Source of the DNA: Hippopus hippopus
Lineage: Eukaryota > Mollusca > Bivalvia > Cardiida > Cardiidae
Length of the DNA: 64,000 nucleotides
Direction of reading: 5' to 3'
Assembly: GCA_946811185.2 (NCBI GenBank)
Contig: OX328109.1
Location: 29,744,129 to 29,808,128 of the forward strand
This document shows positions 56,601-64,000 of the stretch, piece after piece. The notes under the pieces were generated by a model. That model worked only from the letters and a program-made list of their open reading frames with translations, had not been told where the DNA came from and searched no databases. The stretch's first letter is position 1. Each line of letters starts with the position of its first letter. Both the position numbers and the translations under genes were made by a program.

Positions 56601-56885
56601 TACAATAACACCCCTGGCTTAAGGCTGAACTGGGTCAAAACTTTTTGGTATTGGTTCCTGCATATCAAATGACCAGCCTCTCTCATGATTCAGTCTGTTA
56701 ATTGTTAAACAAAATTAGATTTATTGATCTGTAATTATGTAATGACTTGCTCGGTATGATACATGTGGCAAAGGTATTAAACTGCCAGAGGGATGCTTGA
56801 TTGTAATAATGAATTTATACTTGCTTCTTCAATTTGATTATATTGATCAAGATTTCACAGTGTTTTTGACTTGACTATTCAACAG

Positions 56886-57018
56886 GAAACTGTACGTACA
56901 CCTACAAGAAGCCTGTTGGCAGCGTGTTTGTTGATATATTCAAAATTTTTCGGGAAGCCTGGAGGATCAGAAAAAGGAAGATAGCCCAGGACTATGAGCA
57001 TAGATTAGAATTTTCAAG
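56886..57018 (+). CDS. SLC15A4: SLC15A4-like transporter, exon 3
   Basis: 133-nt exon after ttcaacag|GAAACTG, ending TCAAG|GTACAG. The first two bases complete a Gly codon, giving GNCTYTYKKPVGSVFVDIFK, then a basic stretch (REAWRIRKRK). This corresponds to the cytosolic loop after helix 6 in SLC15A4 (QSVFITKPPDGSAFTDMFKI in human), where the GSxFxDxFK core is shared. It ends two bases into an Arg codon that exon 4 completes. A SINE of the family described at 5715-5943 begins only about 18 bp into the downstream intron. Confidence 0.9.
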
Positions 57019-57035
57019 GTACAGTAAAAACTGTC

Positions 57036-57354
57036 TCAGTGGCTTTGTTGGTATGGATTTTAATGCCGTTATCAAAATTTTTAAAAGTTTTGTAATGGCT
57101 TCCATTGCCCTTATCTATGCTTTCCATGAGTTTTCTTTTACCAGTACTTCACACAATATTCTTCCAAGCCTCTGGCTCCTCACATAATCATTTTCAAAAC
57201 AAAGATCAGAGGTGAGAGCAGAATGAACCCTGTTGTAATGACATCATGAATCCTTATAAAGAAATTGGCAAACCTAGGGTTTTGAACCTGCAGCCCCCTG
57301 GTTTCGAGTTTTGTACATTACCAACTACACAATCCTGCATGACCTAGTGGCTGC
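57036..57354 (-). mobile_element. tRNA-derived SINE copy in SLC15A4 intron 3
   Basis: Same family as 5715-5943. It starts 18 bp after the exon 3 donor with TGGTATGGATTTTAATGCCG and ends in a decayed tRNA-like head (ACTACACAATCCTGCATGAC). Two internal polypyrimidine runs look like acceptor sites but precede no coding exon. Confidence 0.6.
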
Positions 57355-57357
57355 CTC

Positions 57358-57587
57358 TGTTAACACGTAACCACACAGTCCTGACTTATAATGATGCTGA
57401 GAAAGAGGCTTTTTGAAAAAAATGTGGGAAAAGGAGAAAATGCTGGTAAGCAGCATTTTCTCCTTTTCCCATATGTATTCCACCCTTCCCAAATCAAATT
57501 TCAATTTTTAGGTCACATTTATTTTGTCCTCTGCAAATGCTTTCAATTTTGACAAGTCTAAAATTTTGTCGTTTGGCAAAGAGTTAA
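57358..57587 (+). repeat. Family A, plus, full length
   Basis: GTTAACACGTAACCACACAG to TTTGGCAAAGAGTTAA, hairpin GCTGGTAAGCAGC. Confidence 0.8.
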
Positions 57588-57665
57588 ACAAGCAACATAT
57601 AATGAGCAAGCTTATATTGAGTTGCAAAAGAAGGAGAATATGTTACAACATACTTGTAGTAACAT

Positions 57666-58316
57666 TTTACCTGATGGTAAAATTTTAGACTTGGCCAAAT
57701 TGAAAGCATTGACAAATTAATTGTCAATCAAAACATAACATTTATTGTTCAAAGGATAGAAAATGATATTACAAAAGGTGAAAATGCTTATCACCAGCAT
57801 TTTCTCCTTTTCTTACCCGTCATTGTGACAGGATTCATTCCTCTTTTACTGCTGACCATTGTTTCGACAATGGGTATGTGAGAAAGCAGCCAGTTGCTTG
57901 GAAAGAATGTTGAGCAGAGTACCGGTAAAAGAAAGAATGGATAGGTGCATTGGATGCTGCGATATAACTGAAATAATTTTGAAAACAGCATAAAAAAACA
58001 TAAAATCAATCATTTAAATCCTTTTCCCACAGTGCTTTCTAACACTTTCTCCCTCGGTCATTAAAAGTTCGGATTGTGTGGTAAAGGGTTAACACTTTAC
58101 TACACAATCCAGACTTTTAAGGACTCTGAGGAAGACTGGTTTTCAAAAAATTGGTGGTAAAGGAGAAAATGCTGGTAACCAGCATTTTCTCCTTTTCCCA
58201 CAATTTTCTCCACCCTATCAAGGTAAAATTTCGTGGCTTTGGGCCACCTTTAATTTGTTGTCTGCAAATGCTTTCAATTTTTGATCTGTCTCAAACTTTG
58301 TTGTCAGGTTAAGAGT
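57666..58316. repeat. Family A minus copy (split by SINE) and plus copy sharing TTAA
   Basis: 57666-58092 and 58089-58316, junction GGTAAAGGGTTAACACTTTA. Confidence 0.75.
57818..58002 (+). mobile_element. SINE body fragment inside a family A copy
   Basis: Opposite orientation to the other copies (GACAGGATTCATTCCTCTT ... AACTGAAATAATTTTGAAAA). It splits the hairpin of the family A copy 57666-58092. TTCTCCTTTTC stands on its left and CCTTTTCCCACA on its right, so target bases around CCTTTTC may be duplicated. Confidence 0.6.
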
Positions 58317-58353
58317 CACGCAAACACCTCTTGAATATCCTGTAAGAGCTTGC

Positions 58354-58582
58354 TTAACTCTTTACCAAACGACAACATTTCAGACGAGTCCACTTCAAAA
58401 GTATTTGCAGTCAACAAAATTTATATGGTACAAATGATAGGATTTATATCAGATAGTCTAGAAAACATTGTGGGAAAGGGAGAAAATGCTGGTTACCAGC
58501 ATTTTCTCCTTTTTCCACGATGTTTTCAAAAGACCTACTTCCCAGGGTCGTTATAACACAGGATTGTGTGGTAAAGGATTAA
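58354..58582 (-). repeat. Family A, minus, full length
   Basis: TTAACTCTTTACCAAACGAC to GTGTGGTAAAGGATTAA, strong hairpin. Confidence 0.85.
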
Positions 58583-58629
58583 CACAGGTTTGACTGTACA
58601 CTAAACCAAAACTGCCATTCAAATAGATC

Positions 58630-58801
58630 TACACTTTACCAAACAGTACCAAATTTAGAAAAAATGAGGATAAAGGCCTTTGAAAACATTGTTATCACTG
58701 AAAAATATTGATAACAAGCACTTTCTCCTTTTCTCACAATGTTTTCAAAAGCTGTTTTCCTCAGGGTCATTAAACATCTGGATTGTGTAGTAACAGGTTT
58801 A
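58630..58801. repeat. Family A hybrid with two left-type halves
   Basis: Left flank CCAAACAGTACCAAATTTAG, GGCCTTTGAAAACATTG. Right flank TTTTCCTCAGGGTCATTAAA, ATCTGGATTGTGTAGTAA. Both are the ...ACGACCCTGA type. Confidence 0.6.
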
Positions 58802-59010
58802 CCACTAGAGTGCCAGATAAATCCAACAGGTATTTTCAGGTTTGAAATAACATCCTAGGTAGAGACATTCAAAGATCGCCTATGTCAAAAATGTCTCAGT
58901 AAAGTGGACAGTGCAGATCAAAGATCAGACTGCTTTTTTTGTGCTGTCTGATATTGATCTACACTGGCTGCAAAGGCAACTAATGCAGTGAAAGGGGCTT
59001 CAAGGGTAAA
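58797..59010. repeat. Family C element
   Basis: TTTACCACTAGAGTGCCAGA ... CAGATCAAAGATCAGACTGC ... AAAGGGGCTTCAAGGGTAAA. Confidence 0.65.
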
Positions 59011-59040
59011 AATAAGGATTGTGAACAAAAATTTTGGTTC

Positions 59041-59227
59041 ACCTCTTTACCACACACTTCTGAGTTTTATTGGCCTTAAGGAAGAAGCCCAGTTATCAGC
59101 ATTTTCTCCTTTTCACACAATTTTTTCTATCCTACCAAAGGCAAATTCCATTAGTTGAGCCACATTTAAATTGTCATCTGCAAATGTGTTCAATTTCTAC
59201 ATTTTTGTCATGTGGTGGAAGAGTTAA
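59041..59227 (+). repeat. Family A, plus, left hairpin arm deleted
   Basis: ACCTCTTTACCACACACTTC ... GAAGAAGCCCAGTTATCAGC, then the right arm; end GTGGTGGAAGAGTTAA. Confidence 0.75.
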
Positions 59228-59258
59228 TGCACAAGTACATGTACAACTCAGATGAAAC

Positions 59259-59390
59259 AGGGCCCTGCATGGCTCAGTGGTGAAGTGAGGCACTCATAAC
59301 TTGGATGGCCCAGGTTCGAGCCTGACTGGATGTACTAGATCTTTTGTGGGAGTGTCCTTCGGCAAACAACAATCAATCAGTCAGTAGATC
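59259..59390 (+). mobile_element. tRNA-like SINE head
   Basis: A box GGCTCAGTGG (59271-59280) and B box GGTTCGAGCC (59313-59322) at tRNA-like spacing, followed by AGTGTCCTTCGGCAAA, a word shared in reverse with the 5715-5943 SINE. It lies 150 bp upstream of SLC15A4 exon 4. No folded tRNA with intact acceptor stem is evident, so it is a retroposon rather than a functional tRNA. Confidence 0.6.
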
Positions 59391-59540
59391 AAAGTCTATT
59401 GGCAGAGACAGAAATTGTGGATTATGATTACTGGTAACGTCTTCTTTTGTTACAATGTTTGTAGAAATGGTCTGCTTTGAGACTAATTCTTACTTCTGCT
59501 GAAGGTAATTAAAGAATATGTACATGTATTTACCTTTCAG

Positions 59541-59709
59541 AGGTCAGGCTAATCTTGTAGAACCACCCAAACCTAAATCTTTGCTTGATTATGCCAAGTT
59601 CAGTTTTGGAGGGAGTTACCATGACAACAAAGTAGATGACATTAAAAAACTGGGAAAGATTTTGCTGGTATTTTTGTCTCTGATTCCATATTGGATGGTT
59701 TATTATCAG
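59541..59709 (+). CDS. SLC15A4: SLC15A4-like transporter, exon 4
   Basis: 169-nt exon after tacctttcag|AGGTCAG, ending TATCAG|GTTTGT. The single leading base completes Arg289. The peptide has KSLLDYAKFSFGGSYHDNKV (human SKQSLFDSCKMSHGGPFTEEKV) and then VFLSLIPYWMVYYQ, matching the IPYWTVYFQ helix 7 region conserved across POT transporters. It ends in phase 0. The neighbouring introns carry family A copies at 59041-59227, 59763-59985 and 60088-60318. Confidence 0.93.
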
Positions 59710-59762
59710 GTTTGTCTGTTTTGCTTTTGTTGGCAGTAAATCCACATAGTGCCTTTCATTAC

Positions 59763-60318
59763 TTAAACTCTTTACCAAACGACAAAATTTAAAAACTTGT
59801 CTGAATTAAAATAAACTGCAGGCAACAAATTTGAAAGATTTTTTTGATAGGGTTACCCGGTAGAAAACATTGTGAGGAAAAAAGGAGAAAATGCTGGTTA
59901 CCAGCATTTTCTCTCCTTCCCAATGTTTTCAAAAGCTTTCTGTCTCGTTGTTGTTGAAAATTAGGATTTTGTGGTAATGGGTTAAACAACTTTGCAGCCT
60001 TTGTTACCATTATTTGATGGTTTATTATTAGATTTTTTTATTTCGCTTTTGTTGTTGCGAGTAAATCCATGTAGAGCACTTCATAACTTAAACACTTTAC
60101 CAAACGACACAGTTTCAGACTTGTCGGACTTGTCTAAATCAAAATAAACTGAGACAACAAATGTGAAGCTAGTGCAAATGAGCTGGAGTTCTCTGATAGG
60201 GTAGAAATCATTGTGTGAAAAAGGAGAAAATGCTGGTTACCTCTTTTTCCCACAATGATTTTCAAAAACTCTCTGTTTCGGTGTAGTAAAAAATGGAGAT
60301 AGTGTGGTGAAGGGTTAA
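59763..60318 (-). repeat. Two family A copies, minus, in SLC15A4 intron 4
   Basis: 59763-59985 (good hairpin) and 60088-60318 (right hairpin arm mostly deleted). The sequence between them repeats TTTTGTTGTTGCGAGTAAAT from the end of exon 4 (TTTTGTTGGCAGTAAAT), so the two copies arose by a local tandem duplication of about 320 bp. Confidence 0.7.
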
Positions 60319-60328
60319 ATGCATTTAT

Positions 60329-60404
60329 AGCAAGGCATTATAGATAATTTTTGTACAGACTGATCAAGATCAGTCTGTACAAAAATTATCTATAATGCCT
60401 TGCT
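60329..60404. repeat. Perfect 37-bp-arm palindrome with 2-nt loop
   Basis: AGCAAGGCATTATAGATAAT ... GACTGATC / AA / GATCAGTC ... The arms match without error. It follows a family A copy (60088-60318) within 11 bp. Confidence 0.92.
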
Positions 60405-60498
60405 GTAAAGTTGAAAAGATTCCGGCAGATGGGGAATTAACTTGTAATGAGTAAATTCACTTGTAATGAGTAATTTCTTTTGTCATTATATTGTTATT

Positions 60499-60736
60499 TG
60501 AGCCATGTTCTAGCAAAAGGGGGTTTAATGCATCTCTGCGAAGTAATGTACCATGCAAGTCAATCACATAATTATGGATCAATAAAGTCCATTTTGTCTA
60601 ACAGCCCACTGAATCATGAAGTAGAATAGTCCTTTGACATGCAGAAAATTAAGCTAAAGCAGACTGCACAGGCTGACATGAGTTGGTACCTATTTGCAGT
60701 TGCATTAAAACCCCTTTTCTCAGAGCATAGTTCATA
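60499..60736. repeat. Family B element
   Basis: TTGAGCCATGTTCTAGCAAA to TCAGAGCATAGTTCAT; half of the internal hairpin is lost (GCAGACTGCACAGGCTGACA). A further partial copy is at 56606-56790. Confidence 0.65.
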
Positions 60737-61058
60737 TATTATATTCACCATAATTTATGTTGGATTATCTATAATTTACATGTTTTCAAGCCAGAGTTTT
60801 TGTGTTGATCAGTAGTGGCAAAATACAGGCATGCATGAGTAGGTGTTAATTGATTGATTGATTGTTTGGTAAAGGGCATAAATCACATCACTGTTTTCAA
60901 GCTGGAGTTTTGTGTTGATCAGTAGTGGCAAAACAGACATGCATGAGTAGTTGTACTGGCCACTCTTACATGCCTGAAAATCTGTTGTAAAAGGCATAAA
61001 TCACAATCAGTGTAGAATATGGATACATAAAATATATTGAGGAGATTTTTTTTTTTTA

Positions 61059-61164
61059 CGGTGAAAGATCGAAATTTATTTCATCGAGTGAACATCATCG
61101 GTAATATTTTCACAAGTGGCTGTGATGATGTTCACTTGATGAAATAAATTTTGATCTTTCACCG
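61059..61164. repeat. Inverted repeat, 41-bp arms, 24-nt loop
   Basis: Left arm CGGTGAAAGATCGAAATTTA..., right arm its reverse complement with two differences. Downstream to 61560 is unassigned sequence with TTAACCCTTTCTGG near its start. Confidence 0.88.
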
Positions 61165-62254
61165 AAAAAAACATATATTCTATTTATTTCATGCTTTTAA
61201 CCCTTTCTGGGGGAACTTAATCAAAATCCAGTACAATTCTGTTTGGTTATTCCCCGTGGCGTACCCCCTCTGCATAGCAACGCATTACAATATTACGTCA
61301 AGCGCGAGAAATGTAAGGTAAATAACGTCATATTTCCATCTAGTTGTGAGGCACACGCGCATTTTACCTAGGTAAGTAGTGCGCAGGAACAACTGTTTCC
61401 GCCTTCAATTGAAGAGTTAGAATATAAAAATCAGTATTTTCACTGGTGGTAATCACTGGTCGCTAAAGCCCTCGGGGCAGATATCAATGTGGCGGGCCGA
61501 TATCACTCTCCAGCCCTCATCAGCCGTGTAATAACCTCTATATATCACCATGTGATAAAACATAGGCCTACATGTACATGTGTATTGAAATTTACATGAA
61601 GCCTGTTTGCTTCTTTGTCATGTGTGTACATCACAAACAAAAATAGTTCCAAAGAAATTTGCATATTATGGGTTTGTTTTACACCTAAAGATGATAAAAT
61701 TTGCAGCTTTATCACGCTCTTCATTTATGACAGTTAATTTCACAGAGAACTCTGAGTCAGCAATGTTTTAGAAATGGAGTATCCGTTTACAGAGTCTTGA
61801 CAAATATGGCATCATTTTCTTATCTCAAACGTGTGAAAAAATTCATAATGGCTGTATTACATGGAAAACTAAAGCAGTTATTTCATAAAAGTTTTATTGA
61901 ACAAGGTTAGAAAAAATATGTAATTAAGCCAGCCTCTGGTAAGGTAAGTGACGTTTTTTGTGGACAAGTTTAATAACATTTAATCTCAAATGCCAACCAA
62001 TATGGGACTCTTTTTTATCACATAACAATATCTCATGAATTATAGGTCAGAAGTTTCAAAACTATACATGCAAACAAAGATATTTCCATCATAAAACCTA
62101 ACTTCTCTAAAAGTAGTATAAAGGGATGTTACATGTCATGTCACACAATGCTTATGGCAAATGTGTGTAAGAAAAGAAAATTTGTGATGGGTATACTACT
62201 CTGAAATCAAGGGGGGTTATGTGATCAAATTTTTTCTTTTAATTTTTTTGTCAG
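61165..62254. other. SLC15A4 intron 4, distal part
   Basis: After the foldback at 61059-61164 there is a GC-richer segment (61240-61530), then AT-rich intron up to the acceptor. No gene is evident. Confidence 0.45.
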
Positions 62255-62368
62255 ATGGAGACCACATTTCTTGTTCAAGGCCTACACATGAGACTCTCAA
62301 TCAGTGAACCAAACATCACAGAGGCTTGTAATGAAACACTCACTCCAGCTTCACCTGATCAGGATAAG
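62255..62368 (+). CDS. SLC15A4: SLC15A4-like transporter, exon 5 (last in window)
   Basis: 114-nt phase 0-0 exon, acceptor ttttttgtcag|ATGGAG and donor GATAAG|GTATGT. It encodes METTFLVQGLHMRLSI, an NIT sequon, then a Pro/Thr-rich lumenal stretch. Human SLC15A4 continues QMQTTYVLQSLHLRIPEISNIT at the same point. With exons 1-4 this gives 383 residues of a protein that is usually about 570-580, so some 190 residues lie beyond 64000. A 1.1 kb transposon sits 74 bp downstream (62442-63568). Confidence 0.9.
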
Positions 62369-62441
62369 GTATGTATAACTTTCTAACTCTTTACCACACA
62401 AAAAAAATGCAGAGTTGTCCAGATTGAAAGCATTTTCAAAT

Positions 62442-63568
62442 CAGGGCTTTTTTTCCAAAAATTGGGAAGGGGCCTTAGCCTTTCATTTTGGGAAATTCAA
62501 GCGCTATTTTGGCCAAAATTGGGAAAAAAACAAACTGACTTTCAAGGTACATCAATAAACAAATTAATGGCAGTGTACATACATAAATAGAAGTTGCATC
62601 AATTTAATGATTGAAACAAATTTAACAGTTAGGCTTATAGCCCCTTTTAACACTACTGTGGTACACTTAATACTACAGCAGAACTGCTATACAGCCATTA
62701 TATGATCATTATCTATGGAAGTTACAGGGCTAGGCTTGGACATTATGTCTGGAGATGGAGAATTTGCATCATGTACAGTGATAATAATTGTCTAGTCTTC
62801 AGACAACGGGAGGTCGGCGATGTCTGACAGAACCGGCACTTCAGATTGAGAATCAGTATGCGGAGATTTGATTACCTGTAGATCGATCGGCAAAGAATTT
62901 GAACATTTCACGCCCAAAGTAAAAAGACTGCACTGGCCTTCATAGTCTGCAGCCCTTTTAACAAACTTTTTGTAACGTTTACTGGTTCTTGACATGTTTT
63001 ACTTTGATACAGCGTGTTTGTTTTTTTTTTGCAAATGCATTTACTGCAACCGAGTAAAAATATGTTTCACACTGTTAAATTAAGAAAACTTCTTTTGTCA
63101 ACTGTAAGATTTTATAAAAGACAAACAATTATTTAACATGTCAAAGATTTAATATTGAATGATCGGGAAATGACAAGCGTGTCAAGTCTACGTGCGGTGT
63201 TATAACGCGCAAAAATAACTCGTTTCGGTTACCGTTGCCTCAATTAAACAAACCAAATGTCGCCAAGAAATTGCAACATTTCGGCTGTACTGCAGCGCAG
63301 TCAGCCAAGTCCTTTCGGTACAAATCAATAAAAAGCCTGCTTTCGGTTTCAATGGCTGCTAAATAACGAAAGTTTTATGTCTGATCATGTAAAATAGCTT
63401 TCAAGATATTGGTATTTTAACTTATTGGGAACTTCAACATCGTATTATGGGGAATTCTCTCAGCAAAATTGGGAAATTCTTACACCAAAATTGGGAAAAA
63501 AAAGATGCTTTTTGCGATTGGGAAGTCACCAAATATCAGCCTCTATTATAGAAGGAAAAAAAGCCCTG
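62442..63568. mobile_element. hAT-like element with perfect 15-bp termini and 5-bp target duplication, nested in family A
   Basis: 1127 bp. Left end CAGGGCTTTTTTTCC (62442-62456) and right end its exact reverse complement (63554-63568). CAAAT flanks both sides (62437-62441, 63569-63573). Excision restores the family A phrase GAAAGCATTTTCAAATGACA. AATTGGGAA words recur at both ends (62461, 62518, 63451, 63492), a subterminal repeat of the kind bound by hAT transposases. It lies in the intron after exon 5 of the SLC15A4-like gene. Confidence 0.8.
62792..62995 (-). CDS. Small open frame inside the 62442-63568 element
   Basis: 67 codons from ATG, MSRTSKRYKKFVKRAADYEG then a Ser/Asp-rich tail. 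Composition is protein-like and the frame starts where an element's first exon would. I do not recognise it. It may be a remnant of the autonomous relative's N-terminus, since no transposase core is present in the element. Confidence 0.3.
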   Translation of the reverse strand: MSRTSKRYKKFVKRAADYEGQCSLFTLGVKCSNSLPIDLQVIKSPHTDSQSEVPVLSDIADLPLSED

Positions 63569-63824
63569 CAAATGACAATTCTAATTTGGCTACAGTGATA
63601 GCATTAGTTTTTGAAAGGGTAGAAAACATTGTGAGAAAAGGAAAAAATGCTAGTTACCACCATTTTCTCTTTTTCCCCACAATAGTTTTCAATCCCTTCA
63701 AAAACAACCCAATTTTTTTGCACTACATATTATTTTGCATCTGCAGATCCTTTCAATTTGAGAAAATTCAAAGTTTTGTAATCAGATAAAGAATCAATAT
63801 ACAGCCAAAATTGGACATATGGTC

Positions 63825-64000
63825 CCATGTTTTAACAACCCTGAGAAAGACAGCTTATGAGAACAATGTTGGAAAGCAGGAAAATACCACAATATTTTCT
63901 ACCCTTTCAGGAATAATTCCCATTGTTGAGCCATATTGAATTTGTTGTTTGCATACTGCATTATTTGAATTTCGATGAATGCATTATTTTGTCATCATGT
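63825..64000 (+). repeat. Family A, plus, running off the right edge
   Basis: CATGTTTTAACAACCCTGAG left half and a shortened hairpin. The right half TTTGTTGTTTGCATACTGC continues to about 63998. Confidence 0.6.

Larger units (their letters stand above)
62383..63796. repeat. Family A hybrid with two right-type halves, split by the 62442-63568 element
   Basis: Left flank TTGTCCAGATTGAAAGCATT; right flank TTTGCATCTGCAGATCCTTT, then TTTCAATTTGAG. Both halves are of the GCATTTGCAGACGAC type. The hairpin is at about 63626-63690. Confidence 0.65.

Overview
The window is a repeat-dense, AT-rich piece of an animal nuclear genome, most likely a bivalve mollusc. Three things point there: spliced animal genes with GT-AG introns, a two-gene complement of bilaterian families (TMEM132 and SLC15A4), and repeat types typical of bivalves, namely rolling-circle-like elements with ~160 bp core repeats, a trailing (ACGG)n tract and short terminal palindromes. 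The species cannot be named from sequence alone.

Two host genes stand head to head. On the minus strand a TMEM132-family gene starts at 43786: exon 1 (signal peptide, 43732-43786), exon 2 (N-terminal ectodomain, 37601-38396), exon 3 (22225-22377). Its remaining exons were not found and probably lie left of the window. On the plus strand an SLC15A4-like peptide/histidine transporter starts at 51117, with exons at 51117-51659, 56137-56326, 56886-57018, 59541-59709 and 62255-62368. Splice phases agree across all junctions. The reading frame gives 383 residues, and the last third of the protein lies right of the window. The 7.3 kb between the genes holds a ~295 bp inverted duplication (48274-48568 and 50706-51004), each arm carrying an E-box of the lysosomal CLEAR type at its outer edge.

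Nearly everything else is mobile DNA. The dominant component (about 75 copies, roughly a quarter of the window) is a ~228 bp element called family A here. It has TTAA-containing ends and a central, almost perfect 67-nt palindrome that stays intact while the flanks drift. Copies often abut and share one TTAA. Some lack the palindrome and some are mirror-symmetric hybrids. I do not recognise this family by name.

Other elements: two further small inverted-repeat families (B, C); four or five rolling-circle-like elements (1761-3364, 6479-7563, 7637-8906, 11225-12510, 12850-13572), two of them about 99% identical; a mariner element with a disabled DD34D transposase (27724-29063); a pogo/Tigger remnant (20821-21729); three CAG...CTG elements with 5-6 bp target duplications (17374-18273, 41681-42204, 62442-63568); and several tRNA-derived SINEs. 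Nested insertions with clear target duplications give a relative chronology in which family A and B copies are older than the elements inside them.

Most apparent open frames of 60-140 codons are translations of these repeats and are not listed as genes.
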